This document shows positions 35,201-41,606 of a DNA stretch of 64,000 nucleotides, piece after piece. Made by a program: the position numbers and the translations under genes. Source of the DNA: Mycobacterium numidiamassiliense (lineage in GTDB: Bacteria; Actinomycetota; Actinomycetes; Mycobacteriales; Mycobacteriaceae); contig NZ_FUEZ01000004.1 in the NCBI RefSeq assembly GCF_900157365.1, positions 2,963,066-3,027,065 of the forward strand, read 5' to 3'. Numbering within the stretch: the stretch's first letter is position 1; the number at the start of each line of letters is the position of its first letter. The notes beneath the pieces are model-generated. The model was not told the origin of the DNA and did not search any database. It saw nothing but the letters and a program-made list of their open reading frames with translations.

Positions 35201-35746
35201 TCCCTGGCCGCCGCGCAGTCGAAATCAGCTCTGCTGCAACGACTCGAGGGGCTACCCGAAGACGAGCAGTACGCGGTGCTGCTGGACTTGGTGCGCTCTA
35301 ACATCGCCACGGTGCTGGGCAACTCGAGCCCGGAGGCCATCGATCCGGACCGGGCGTTCCAGGAGTTGGGCTTCGACTCGTTGACCGCCGTCGAGATGCG
35401 CAACCGGCTCAAATCCGCCAGCGGATTGGCCTTGTCGCCGACGCTCATCTTCGACTATCCGAACTCGGCCGCGTTGGCGGGCTATATGCACCGCGAACTC
35501 ATCGGCGCGGCCGGGGAGAGCGCCCCGGTCGCCGCGCCAGGGGAAGCCGACATTCAACGGGTCGTCGGGTCCATTCCAGTCAAGCGCCTGCGCCAGGCCG
35601 GCGTGCTCGAACTGTTGCTCGCGTTGGCGAATGAGGCCGAAGGCACCGCGCAGCCGGCGACCGCCGCGGCGACGTCAGAAAAGGACATCGCCGACATGGA
35701 CCTCGACGCCCTCCTCAATGCGGCGTTGATGGACGACGACGAGTGA
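23249..35746 (+). CDS. pks12: Pks12, two-module modular type I polyketide synthase (mycoketide synthase)
   Basis: 4165 residues, two complete reducing modules. A coiled-coil docking segment (1-32) precedes module 1: KS about 35-455 (Cys202 in DTACSSS), AT 560-870 (S651; YASH at 751-754, predicting methylmalonyl-CoA), DH 930-1210, ER 1370-1690, KR from 1695, ACP S2010. Module 2: KS 2070-2495 (C2238), AT 2590-2900 (S2681; HAFH at 2778-2781, predicting malonyl-CoA), DH 2945-3220, ER 3400-3720, KR from 3725, ACP S4044. There is no thioesterase; an acidic tail ends DLDALLNAALMDDDE. In M. tuberculosis Pks12 makes the alternately methyl-branched mycoketide chain of mannosyl-phosphomycoketide by repeated use of the two modules in assemblies joined by terminal docking segments. 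Confidence 0.97.
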   Translation: MDQLQHATEALRKALVQVERLKRTNRALLERSSEPIAIVGMSCRFPGGVDTPESLWQMVADGRDVMSDFPNDRGWDVAGLFDPDPDARHKTYTRTGGFVDGVADFDPAFFGIAPSEALAMDPQHRMLLELSWEALERGGIDPSGLRGSATGVFAGLIVQGYGMLAEEIEGYRLTGMTSSVASGRVSYVLGLEGPAVSVDTACSSSLVALHMAVQSLRTGECDLALAGGATVNATPTVFIEFSRHRGLAPDGRSKAYAGAADGVGWSEGGAMLVVERLSDARRLGHPVLAVVRGSAVNQDGASNGLTAPNGPSQQRVVRTALANAGLSPADVDVVEGHGTGTTLGDPIEAQALLATYGQDRAEPLWLGSIKSNMGHTQAAAGVAGVIKMVQAMRHEMLPATLHVDQPSPHVDWSAGSVSLLTEARSWPADGRARRAGVSSFGISGTNAHVIVEAAPAAEPREAGPKPPVLPWVVSAKSISALESQAARLAAHVRADGDLDAADVAWTLAGRSNFEHRAVVVGGDRDRLLAGLDELAAGGLAGGGLAGSVVQGAAAPAGKTVFVFPGQGSQWLGMGIELLDTAPIFAQQMEACAEAFAEFVDWSLTDVLRGAPGAPGLDRVDVVQPALFAVMVSLAELWKSVGVRPDAVIGHSQGEIAAAYVAGALSLRDAARVVTLRSKLLRSLAAPGGMLSIACSTERARELLGPYGNRVSIAAVNGRSAVVVSGDVSALDELVGFCADLELRTRRIDVDYASHSVEVESIHGELVAALTGIEPQSSRTAFFSTVTGNRLDTAGLDAEYWYRNIRQTVQFDQAVRSACEHGYRTFIESSPHPSLIAGIEDTANDCAAGDTPAGNEAIVVPTLGRDDGGLERFLTSAATAFVAGVRVEWRGAIDGAGFVELPTYAFDRRRFWLSGEGIVADAAGLGLGASEHPLLSAVVELPASGGVLLTGRLSPSVQGWLADHAVSGVVVFPGTGFVELAIRAGDEVGCPTVEELTLQAPLMLPAKDSGSGSVSVQVVVGPAAEDGQRTVSIYSRLDAGSTWVCHAEGILSTGPVEPGADLLVWPPAGAVAVDTADGYEQLAARGYGYGPAFRGLTASWARGDEVFAEVSLPDAAGGVKGFGVHPALLDAAMHALVMGHHIAGRTDEVVLPFSWQGVSLHAAGASAVRARIAPAGNSAVSIELADGLGLPVLSVRAMVARPVSERQLRAAVSGAGPDRLFEVVWSPATITSSEATPKHQLLESLATDQDPVTATYQRTRQVLAAVQPWLTEDDCGVLVVATQGAVGLAGEDVTDLAGAGVWGLVRSAQTEHPGRIVLVDSDAPLDDNAIATVLAAGEPQLLLRGGAVYTPRVHGSRAVDGLMVPPGDGPWRLGISSAGTFENLCLEPVPNAGAPLEPGQVRVALRAIAANFRDVMITLGMFTHDALLGGEGAGVVVEVGPGVTEFAVGDSVYGFFPDGSGTLVAGDVRLLVPKPADWSYPEAAAISAVFTTAYMAFIHLADVRPGQRVLVHAAAGGVGMAAVQLARHLGLEVFGTASRGKWDTLRAMGFDEEHIADSRSLDFEEKFRAVTGGRGMDVVLDSLAGEFVDASLRLVAPGGVFLEMGKTDIRDPGVVAREYPGVRYRAFDLFEPGRPRMHQWMLELAGLFEAGVLKPLPVTTFDVRRARAALRYLSQARHIGKVVMTLPSGLSSGTVLITGGTGMAGSTLARHLVAQHGVQDLVLLSRRGPDAPGCAELLTELEAAGSRARVVACDAADRSALASVIADVSAQQPLSGVIHAAGVLDDAVVTSLTPERVDAVLRAKVDAAWNLHELTRELDLSAFVMFSSLAGLVGSSGQGNYGAANSFLDALAAHRRAHGLPAISLAWGLWDQASAMTGGLDDADRARLGRDGVLALSSAEAMELFDIALIVNEPFMAPARIDVGALRAHAVAVPPMFADLVNAPSRRRVDDSLAAAKSKSALAHRLHGLPEAEQHAVLLDLVRSHIATVLGNTSAEAIDPDKAFQELGFDSLTAVEMRNRLKTATGLALSPTLIFDYPTPNGLVGYIRTELAGVPQEITHAPVHRVTEDDPIAIVGMSCRYPGGVNSPDDLWDMLAEGRDVLTDFPGDRGWNLDGLYNPDPDVPGTCYTRTGGFVDEVGDFDPAFFGIAPSEALAMDPQQRLFLELSWEALERTGIDPNNLRGSATGVFAGVYTQGYGMGAAPAAEGFRLTGQSSSVASGRVSYALGLEGPAVSVDTACSSSLVALHMAAQSLRSGECDLALAGGVTVNATPDIFIEFSRMRGLSADGRCKAYAGAADGTGFSEGGGMLVVERLSDAQRLGHPVLAVLRGSAINQDGASNGLTAPNGPSQQRVVRAALANAGLSAADVDVVEGHGTGTTLGDPIEAQALLATYGQGRSAPLWLGSIKSNMGHTQAAAGVAGVIKMVLAMRHQMLPATLHVDEPSPHVDWSMGAVSLLTEARSWPADGRLRRAGVSSFGISGTNAHVIVEAAPAGAEPRESGPKPPVLPWPVSAKSASALRAQAARLATHVRAYEVDIADVGWSLAGRSAFEHRAVIVGADREGLLAGLDELAGDDLAGSIIRGTATHGGKTVFVFPGQGSQILGMGMGLHAAYPVFAEAFNTVVAELDRHLLRPLREVMWGHDENVLNTTEFAQPALFAVEVALFRLLESWGIRPDFVIGHSIGELSAAHVAGVLSLENAAVLVAARGRFMQALPPGGAMLAVQATEEEVAPLLVPEVGIAAINAPGSVVISGAEAEVVAVAERLRSEGRRVHQLAVSHAFHSPLMDPMIDEFGTVAAGLAIGKPVIPIVSNVTGQLAADDFASTAYWKRHVREAVRFADSVRFVHSAGATRFLELGPNSGLAASIEETLTDTPVVTMSALRKDRPEPETLTKAIAHGFVAGMDVDWRRALGNGNLVELPTYAFERRRFWLSGADAPADAAGLGLAASEHALLGAVVELPTSGGVVLTGRLSPSTQGWLNDHAVGGVVLFPGAGFVELAIRAGDEVGCGIVDELNLAAPLVLPPGGSVAVRVVVGGPDDSNARAVSVFSRADAGSGWSLHAEGVLRPGSMQPSADLSAWPPVGAVPVDIGDGYEQLAERGYGYGPAFRGLTSMWRRGDEVFAEVTLPDAAGGVNGLGVHPALLDAALHAVILASDGDEIAEGSMLVPFSWQQVSLHAAGAAAVRARIVPVGQSAVSIELADGLGLPVLSVASMVARPVTDQQLLAAVSNSGPDRLFEVIWSAQPSSAVQPVSVCAWGATESDDNGAERLAVLFESTPVAGDVVTEVYAATRAVLPVLQSWLARDGAGTLVVSTRGAMVLPGEDVTDLAGAAVWGLVRSAQTEHPGRIVLVDTDTPLEADALAAILAAAEPQVLFRHGAVYTARVHGSRAVGSLLVPPDDGPWRLGMSSYGTIENLRLERIPDADAPLGPNQVRVGLSALAANFRDVMIALGLYPDPDAVMGIEASGVVVETASGNGRFVVGDRVMGLFPDGTGTIAITDERLLVKVPAGWSHTAAATTSVVFATACYALVDLAGVKPGQRILVHAAAGGVGMAAVQLARHFGLEVFATASRAKWDALRAMGFDDDHISDSRSLDFEEKFRTVTGGRGMDIVLDSLSGDFVDASLRLVAAGGVFLEMGKTDIRDPEAVAQAHAGVRYRAFDLFEAGPDRIAQMLDELAALFGDDVLQPLPVTRFDVRRAPAALRYLSQARHVGKVVMTMPNAWAAGTVLITGATGMAGSALARHVVARHGARNLVLLSRRGLDAPGAAELMTELSAAGAQVQVVACDAADREALAKVLADIPVQRPLSGVMHAAGVLDDAVISSLTPERVDVVLRAKVDAAWNLHELTRDLDVSAFVMFSSMAGLAGASGQANYAAANSFLDGLAVHRRTLGLPAISLAWGLWDQTSAMTGALGAADRARFGRDGIVAMSSGQALELMDTALIIDEPFLLPAHIDLAALRVKFDAGTLPPMFVDLINAPTRRQVDDSLAAAQSKSALLQRLEGLPEDEQYAVLLDLVRSNIATVLGNSSPEAIDPDRAFQELGFDSLTAVEMRNRLKSASGLALSPTLIFDYPNSAALAGYMHRELIGAAGESAPVAAPGEADIQRVVGSIPVKRLRQAGVLELLLALANEAEGTAQPATAAATSEKDIADMDLDALLNAALMDDDE

Positions 35747-35765
35747 CGATGGGCGTGAGTAGTCA

Positions 35766-38390
35766 GTGAAGATCGCGGTCACCGGGGCCAGCGGTGTACT
35801 CGGTCGCGGTCTCGCCGCGCGACTGCTCAGCCAGGGCCACGAGGTGGCCGGGATTGCCCGGCATCGGCCCGAAAGCTGGCCCAGTGCCACTGATTTCGTC
35901 GCGGCAGACATTCGCGACGCCGCCGCGGTCAGCCGCGCCCTGGCCGGCGCGGATGTTGTCGCGCACTGCGCCTGGGCCAACACTCCCGGCCGCGGCGACC
36001 GGATCAGCCATCAGGTCAATATCGAGGGCACCCGCAACGTCCTCGCGGCGATGGCCGAAACCGGCGCCAGGCGAATCGTCTTCGCGTCCTCGGCGCAGGT
36101 TTACGGGGCGGCAGACGCGCCTAGGACCGAGCATGACGCGCTCAACCCGCACACGGCCGACGGCCACAGCAAAGTCCGGGTCGAGCGCATGCTCGAGGAC
36201 TCGCAGCTGGACTGGGTCGCGATCCGCTCCGCCGTCATTCTCGGCCGCGGCGTCGACAACTGGGTGCGCCGGGTGCTGGCGTTACCGGTGCTCCCCGACG
36301 GGTCCGCCGGTCGCAGCATGCAGGTCGTCCATCTCGACGACGCACTTCGACTGTTCATCCGCACCATCGAGGGCACCGAAAGCATTAGCGGCCCAGTCAA
36401 TCTCGCCGCTCCGGGCACGCTGAAATTTGCCCAAGTCGCCGCAGCGCTCGGACGTCCCGTGGTCCGGCTGGGCTTTACACCGGCCGAGCTGAAACTGATA
36501 CAGAGCGCCCCGCTGATGGACACGTCGCGACTGCGCGAGCAGTGGGGGTTCCAGCCGGCGTGGGAAGCCGCCGAGTGCGTCGACGATTTCGCACTGGCCG
36601 TGCGTGGCCGCGTCACAGTGGGCACAAAGGTGGTGTCGCTGCCGTGGCGGATGGCCAGCATCGCAGACCTGCCCGCGGTCGACACCCCGACCGAGGACGG
36701 GGTCAAGCCCAATTGGGCTGGCCCAGCGGGAGATAACGGGGAATTCGACACCCCGATCGACCCGCGCTTCCCCACTTTTCTGGCCACGAATTTGTCGGAG
36801 GCGCTACCCGGCCCGTTCTCGCCGTCGTCGGCGTCGGTCACCGTGCGCGGGCTGCGCGCGGGCGGTGTCGCGATCGCCGAGCGGCTGCGGCCCGGCGGCA
36901 TCATCGAGCGTGAAATCGCGATGCGAACCGTCGCGGTATTCGCCCACCGCCTTTACGGAGCTATCACGTCGGCGCACTACATGGCCGAGACCGTGCCGTT
37001 CGCCAAGCCCACGACGATTGTCAGCAACAGCGGGTTCTTCGGCCCCAGCATGGCTGCGCTGCCGGTCTTCGGCGAGGAGCGTCCACGCTCCGAAACCGGC
37101 CGTCTCCGAAGGCAACTGCGGACGGTTCGCAACATCGGGGTCTTCGGCGTCAACCTGATCGGCCTGTCCGCGGGCTCGCCTCGTGACACCGACGAGTTCG
37201 TTGCCGATGTCGACCGGCTGGAACGCCTGGCCGGCGGCGATGTCGCACAGCTCGACGATCGTCGGCTGCTCAGCCTGATCTCGTTGGCCCGCGACCAGGT
37301 CGTCCACGGCTGGGTGCTGGCCTCGGCATCGTTCATGCTGTGCGCGGCGTTCAACGTCCTCTTGCGCGCGTTGTGCGGGCGAGACACCGCCGCGCCTGCG
37401 GGACCCGAACTCGTCAGCGCCCGATCGGTGGAAGCGATGCAGCGGTTGGTGCTTGCGGCGCAACGCGATCCACACGCGGCCGCGCTGCTGACCGAGCCGG
37501 GAGACCGGCTGGGCAAGTTGGCCGCCGAGGCGCCGGAGTTTCATGCCGCGGTGCTGGCCGAGCTGGCGCTGATCGGGCACCGCGGCCCCGCCGAGCTTGA
37601 GATGCTGTCGACCAGCTACTCCGACGATCCCGAGTTGCTGGTCCGGATGGTGACCAGAGCGATGAGCGCGGCCCCCGCACCGCAGCCGTGGCAGCCGCAT
37701 ATTCCGTTGCACGCCAAGCCCGTTGCATATCTGGCCGCGCGCCAGCTCCGCGACCGCGAAGTTCGTCGCGACAAAGTGGTGCGGGCCAATTGGGTGCTGC
37801 GCAACCTGATGCGTGAGTTTGGGCGCAGGTTGGTCGAGGCCGGAGTATTCGATACCGCCGACGATGTCTTCTATCTGCTCGTCGACGAGCTCGACGCGTT
37901 GCCCGTGGACGTCGCAGGGCTGGTGGCCCGGCGCCGGGCCGAACAACAGCGGCTGGCCACCGTCGTTCCGCCGACGGTGTTCAGCGGAAGCTGGCAGCCG
38001 ACCACGGCGTCGTCGCTGGCGCTCACCACCGGCGAGAGCATGCGCGGTGTCGGGGTGTGTGGGGGACGGGTGCGTGGCCGGGTGCGCATCGTGCGCCCGG
38101 AAACGATCGACGATTTGCAGCCCGGCGAGATCCTCGTCGCGGAGGTCACCGACGTCGGGTACACCGCGGCGTTCTCGTATGCGGCCGCCGTCGTGACCGA
38201 ACTCGGTGGCCCGATGTCACATGCGGCAGTGGTTGCCCGCGAATTCGGCTTCCCGTGTGTGGTGGACGTCCAGGGAGCCACCAAGGTGTTGCCATCGGGC
38301 GCCCTTATCGAGGTCGACGGCAGCACCGGAGAAATTCATGTGCTCGAGCTGGCCGCCGACGGGCCGGCCGTTGGAGCGCTGAGCGACTAG
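35766..38390 (+). CDS. NAD-dependent epimerase / PEP-utilising mobile-domain fusion, Rv2047c-like
   Basis: 874 residues. Residues 1-290 are an extended SDR/epimerase domain: MKIAVTGASGVLGRGLAARL is the Rossmann glycine motif and FASSAQVYG the active-site strand. The typical YxxxK is not obvious; the aligned stretch reads DGHSKVRVE. The middle (about 330-760) is helical and resembles no enzyme I can name. Residues 770-860 form a PEP-utilising swivelling domain with the phosphohistidine motif GGPMSHAAVVAREFG (H819). No ATP-grasp domain is visible, so it is not a normal PEP synthase. Collinear with M. tuberculosis Rv2047c. GTG start 20 bp after the pks12 stop, suggesting co-transcription and a possible role in mycoketide metabolism (inference). 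Confidence 0.88.
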   Translation: MKIAVTGASGVLGRGLAARLLSQGHEVAGIARHRPESWPSATDFVAADIRDAAAVSRALAGADVVAHCAWANTPGRGDRISHQVNIEGTRNVLAAMAETGARRIVFASSAQVYGAADAPRTEHDALNPHTADGHSKVRVERMLEDSQLDWVAIRSAVILGRGVDNWVRRVLALPVLPDGSAGRSMQVVHLDDALRLFIRTIEGTESISGPVNLAAPGTLKFAQVAAALGRPVVRLGFTPAELKLIQSAPLMDTSRLREQWGFQPAWEAAECVDDFALAVRGRVTVGTKVVSLPWRMASIADLPAVDTPTEDGVKPNWAGPAGDNGEFDTPIDPRFPTFLATNLSEALPGPFSPSSASVTVRGLRAGGVAIAERLRPGGIIEREIAMRTVAVFAHRLYGAITSAHYMAETVPFAKPTTIVSNSGFFGPSMAALPVFGEERPRSETGRLRRQLRTVRNIGVFGVNLIGLSAGSPRDTDEFVADVDRLERLAGGDVAQLDDRRLLSLISLARDQVVHGWVLASASFMLCAAFNVLLRALCGRDTAAPAGPELVSARSVEAMQRLVLAAQRDPHAAALLTEPGDRLGKLAAEAPEFHAAVLAELALIGHRGPAELEMLSTSYSDDPELLVRMVTRAMSAAPAPQPWQPHIPLHAKPVAYLAARQLRDREVRRDKVVRANWVLRNLMREFGRRLVEAGVFDTADDVFYLLVDELDALPVDVAGLVARRRAEQQRLATVVPPTVFSGSWQPTTASSLALTTGESMRGVGVCGGRVRGRVRIVRPETIDDLQPGEILVAEVTDVGYTAAFSYAAAVVTELGGPMSHAAVVAREFGFPCVVDVQGATKVLPSGALIEVDGSTGEIHVLELAADGPAVGALSD

Positions 38391-38401
38391 CGGGCGGTCG
38401 C

Positions 38402-39028
38402 TCACAGCGGCCAGTTGTTCGGCTCCGGGAAATGAAATGCCGCCGCAGGCGGAAGCGGCTGTCGTTCCGCGGTCGATATTGCATCGAGAATCAGCGCGAC
38501 GTACCTTCGCCAGCCATCGCTGCCCGGGGCCATCGTGGACAGCACGCTGTAGAGCATCCCGATCACCCGCAGCAGATCCTCGGCGACCAGCTCGGAGCGG
38601 ATGACGCCGTCCTGCTGACCCCGGCGGACCAGCTCGCTGAGCGCTTCGATGAGGGAGTCCGAGATGTCGGCGGTCAGCGATCCGGCCCGTTGCGCGGCGA
38701 TCAGCAGGCTTTGCTCGCATGCGCCCAGCGATATCGCCGCCTCGAACAATTGGGTGAGTCCATGCAACGCATCGCTGTCGCGGCGAGCCTCCGCGATCGC
38801 CGGTGTGAGCTGCTCGGCGACGGCTTGATCCAAGGCAGCCCTCACCAGATCAGCCTTCGCGGGGAATCGGCGGTAGAGGGTGCGTTCACCTACGCCGGCA
38901 CGGCGGGCGACCGCCTCCACTGGGGCATCGGGGCCCAGCTCGCCGTAGACGTCGCGCGCGGCACGCAGAATGCGTTCAACGTTGCGGGCCGCGTCAGCCC
39001 GCAACGGTCGGTCCGCCACCGCCGTCAT
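38402..39028 (-). CDS. TetR family transcriptional regulator
   Basis: 208 residues. The N-terminal helix-turn-helix is clear: ERILRAARDVYGELGPDAPVEAVARRAGVGERTLYRRFPAKADLV (about 18-62). The C-terminal ligand/dimer domain is the actinobacterial SbtR-like type (LFEAAISLGACEQSLLIAAQRAG). It is divergent from the P450-P450-SDR operon with 93 bp between starts, and the spacer carries two related palindromic sites and a near-consensus promoter, so it probably represses that operon and itself until a P450 substrate or product binds. Ends 11 bp from the convergent Rv2047c-like gene. Confidence 0.92.
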   Translation of the reverse strand: MTAVADRPLRADAARNVERILRAARDVYGELGPDAPVEAVARRAGVGERTLYRRFPAKADLVRAALDQAVAEQLTPAIAEARRDSDALHGLTQLFEAAISLGACEQSLLIAAQRAGSLTADISDSLIEALSELVRRGQQDGVIRSELVAEDLLRVIGMLYSVLSTMAPGSDGWRRYVALILDAISTAERQPLPPAAAFHFPEPNNWPL

Positions 39029-39048
39029 TGCGACAGCTTAGCTAACGG

Positions 39049-39077
39049 TTGACTGGCAGTCAGCTGACCTCTAGGCT
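39049..39077 (+). promoter_or_regulatory. Candidate SigA-type promoter of the P450 operon
   Basis: TTGACT (39049-39054), a 17-nt spacer, then TAGGCT (39072-39077). The expected start point is about 39084. The first TetR-like site lies inside the spacer and the second just downstream of the start point, a layout suited to repression. Confidence 0.6.
39050..39068. promoter_or_regulatory. TetR operator candidate 1
   Basis: TGACTG, G, CAGTCA (39050-39062) is a perfect 13-bp palindrome, overlapped by GTCAGCTGAC (39059-39068), also a perfect palindrome. The 12-bp core CAGTCAGCTGAC recurs with one change in the second site 32 bp away. Confidence 0.65.
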
Positions 39078-39088
39078 GCTCTAATTGA

Positions 39089-39100
39089 CAGTCAACTGAC
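39089..39100. promoter_or_regulatory. TetR operator candidate 2
   Basis: CAGTCAACTGAC differs by one base from site 1 (CAGTCAGCTGAC). The 32-bp separation is about three helical turns, so two dimers could bind on the same face. It lies 22 bp before the first P450 ATG. Confidence 0.6.
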
Positions 39101-39121
39101 ACTTAATGGGAAACGCCGGTG

Positions 39122-40336
39122 ATGTCAACAACTTCCGAACTGCGTTCCGACGCTGACCTTCCAGTGCTGCCCGTCCCACGGGCCGCGGGTTGCCCGCTGG
39201 CACCCCCAGCTGAATTCGCCGACTGGCGTGCAGAACCCGGTCTGCGACGGGCGATGTTTCACGGCAACCCGATCTGGGTGGTGAGCCGCTACCAGGACAT
39301 CAGGGCTGCGCTGGTCGATCCGCGCCTGTCCGCGAAAACCCTGCCGGACGCCATGATGCCGACGGATGCCGACAACAAGATCCCGGTGGTGTTCGCGCGC
39401 ACTGACGATCCCGAGCACAACCGGATTCGGCGCATGCTGACGAGCAACTTCACGTTCCGGCGTTGCGAGGCGATGCGGCCGCAAATCCAGGAGATGGTCG
39501 ACGGCTACCTCGACGAGATGATCCGCAAGGGGCCGCCGACCGACCTGGTCACTGACTACGGGTTGCCGGTGCCGTCCATGGTGATCGCGTTGCTGCTGGG
39601 GGTGCCCCCGGCAGATCTCGGGCTGTTCCAGCATCACACCAGCGTTGGGCTGGACCAGAAGTCGTCCGACGAGGAGAAGACCCGGGCCTTCGGCTCGATG
39701 TACGCCTACCTGGAGGAGTTGGTGGAGCGCAAAGAGCGCGAACCCGGCGACGACCTGATCAGCCGCCTGGTCACCGAGTACGTCGCGACCGGCCAACTCA
39801 ACCATGCGACCGCCGCCATCACCAGCGTGATCATGATGCAAGCCGGCCACGAAACCACCGCAAACATGATTTCGCTGGGAACGGTTGCGCTGCTGCAGCA
39901 TCCCGACGTCTTCGAGCGGCTCGGCCACAGCGATGACCCGGCCGTCGTCGCGAACATCATCGAAGAGCTGATGCGCTACCTCACCATCGTGGTCAGCCAG
40001 GTCGACCGAATCGCGACCGAAGACCTCACTATCGGCGGTCAGCTGATCCGTGCGGGTGAATTCGTCATGATGAACCTGCTCGCCGGCAACTGGGATGCCG
40101 ATTTTGTCGACAATCCAGAGACCTTGGACGTCGAGCGAAACACGCGTGGGCATTTGGGTTTCGGCTACGGCGTGCACCAATGCATCGGAGCCAATCTCGC
40201 TCGCGTTGAGATGCAGGTGGCGTTCTCCACATTGGCTCGGCGCCTACCTGGATTGAAACTGGCGGTGTCGCCAGACGCATTGCGTTTCAAAGAATCCGAC
40301 ATCTACGGCATGAAGGAGTTGCCGGTCAGCTGGTGA
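39122..40336 (+). CDS. Cytochrome P450 (first of tandem pair)
   Basis: 404 residues, a soluble bacterial class I P450. Motifs: I-helix AGHETTAN, K-helix ExxR in EELMRY, and the heme-binding loop FGYGVHQCIGANLAR with axial Cys354. It needs a ferredoxin and reductase, neither encoded nearby. The substrate is unknown. GTG (39119) and ATG (39122) are adjacent; I chose the ATG because the second P450 begins the same way (MSTTSEL versus MSTISDL) after a similar GGGAAA ribosome-binding site. First gene of a three-gene operon (P450-P450-SDR) opposite the TetR gene. M. tuberculosis, as I recall it, has no P450 between Rv2047c and lppI. Confidence 0.93.
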   Translation: MSTTSELRSDADLPVLPVPRAAGCPLAPPAEFADWRAEPGLRRAMFHGNPIWVVSRYQDIRAALVDPRLSAKTLPDAMMPTDADNKIPVVFARTDDPEHNRIRRMLTSNFTFRRCEAMRPQIQEMVDGYLDEMIRKGPPTDLVTDYGLPVPSMVIALLLGVPPADLGLFQHHTSVGLDQKSSDEEKTRAFGSMYAYLEELVERKEREPGDDLISRLVTEYVATGQLNHATAAITSVIMMQAGHETTANMISLGTVALLQHPDVFERLGHSDDPAVVANIIEELMRYLTIVVSQVDRIATEDLTIGGQLIRAGEFVMMNLLAGNWDADFVDNPETLDVERNTRGHLGFGYGVHQCIGANLARVEMQVAFSTLARRLPGLKLAVSPDALRFKESDIYGMKELPVSW

Positions 40337-40384
40337 CCGGCCACCCGCACCAGCATGCAACTCGACCATAGGGAAAAGCCGCCA

Positions 40385-41599
40385 ATGTCAACAATTTCCG
40401 ATTTGAGCTCTGATACCGATCTTCCGGTCATTCCCGTCGCGCGGGCCGCGCGATGCCCGCTACGCCCGCCGGCCGAGTTCGTCGAGTGGCGAAAGCAGCC
40501 CGGGCTGCAACGGGCGATCTACCACGGCGAGCCGGCCTGGGTGGTGAGCCGCTATCAGGACATCCGGGAGGCGCTGCTCGACCCGCGCTTGTCCGCCGAC
40601 ACCATCCCGGCGTCGCTCAAGCCGGAGAGCCCGGACAGCACCGTGCCGGTGATGTTCGCGCGGGTCGACGATCCCGAACATAATCGGTTACGACGCATGC
40701 TGACTCGTGACTTCACCTTCCGGCGTTGTGAAAGGATGCGGCCCCAGATTCAGGAGCTCGTCGACCAGCACATCGATCAGATGATCAGTAGTGGGCCGCC
40801 CGCGGATTTGGTCGACGACTTCGCCCTGCCGGTGCCATCACTGGTGATCGCGCTGCTTCTGGGTGTGCCCCCCCAGGACCTGGAGCTCTTCCAGCACAAC
40901 TCTACGGTGGGGCTGCAGACCACCACCACCAACGAGCAACGGGCGCAAGCCTTCGGGGAAATGTACTCCTATATCCAGGAGTTGGTGAATCGCCGCGAGC
41001 ACGATCCGGGCGATGACTTGATCAGCCGCCTGGTCACCGACTACGTCTTGACTGGCCAACTCACCCGCGAGACCGCGGCGATGGACGGCGTGGTCATGAT
41101 GCTGGCCGGTCACGAAACCAGTGCCAACATGATTTCGCTGGGAACGGTTGCCCTGTTGGAACATCCCGACGTCTTCAAGCGGCTCGGCGAGACCGATGAC
41201 CCCGCGTTTGTCGCCAACATCGTCGAAGAGCTCATGCGCTACCTCAGCATCGTGCACAGCCAGGTGGATCGGGTGGCGACCGAGGACTTCGAACTCGGCG
41301 GTCAATTGATCCACGCCGGCGACATGGTCCTGATGAACATCCCCGCCGGGAACTGGGACGCCGAGTTCGTTGACAATCCGGATGTATTCGATGCCGACCG
41401 AAATACTCGCGGGCACTTAGGTTTTGGCTACGGAGTGCACCAATGTATCGGACAGAACCTGGCCCGCGTCGAAATGCAGGTGGCTTTCGCCACGTTGGCA
41501 AAGCGCTTGCCCGGGCTGAGATTAGCGGTAGCTCCGGATGCGCTGAAGTTCAAAGACGCCGACATCTACGGAATGACGGAATTACCGGTCACCTGGTGA
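40385..41599 (+). CDS. Cytochrome P450 (second of tandem pair)
   Basis: 404 residues, exactly as long as the upstream P450 and clearly its paralogue: AGHETSAN, EELMRY and FGYGVHQCIGQNLAR, with the heme Cys also at residue 354. The two proteins share long stretches such as GTVALL-HPDVF and GNWDA-FVDNP, so they arose by tandem duplication. Divergence is strongest around residues 60-90 and 175-190, near the regions that usually set substrate choice. The in-frame ATG at 40355 lacks the ribosome-binding site seen before 40385 (GGGAAAAG). The gap to the first P450 is 48 bp and to the SDR 7 bp. Confidence 0.93.
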   Translation: MSTISDLSSDTDLPVIPVARAARCPLRPPAEFVEWRKQPGLQRAIYHGEPAWVVSRYQDIREALLDPRLSADTIPASLKPESPDSTVPVMFARVDDPEHNRLRRMLTRDFTFRRCERMRPQIQELVDQHIDQMISSGPPADLVDDFALPVPSLVIALLLGVPPQDLELFQHNSTVGLQTTTTNEQRAQAFGEMYSYIQELVNRREHDPGDDLISRLVTDYVLTGQLTRETAAMDGVVMMLAGHETSANMISLGTVALLEHPDVFKRLGETDDPAFVANIVEELMRYLSIVHSQVDRVATEDFELGGQLIHAGDMVLMNIPAGNWDAEFVDNPDVFDADRNTRGHLGFGYGVHQCIGQNLARVEMQVAFATLAKRLPGLRLAVAPDALKFKDADIYGMTELPVTW

Positions 41600-41606
41600 G
41601 GATTCA

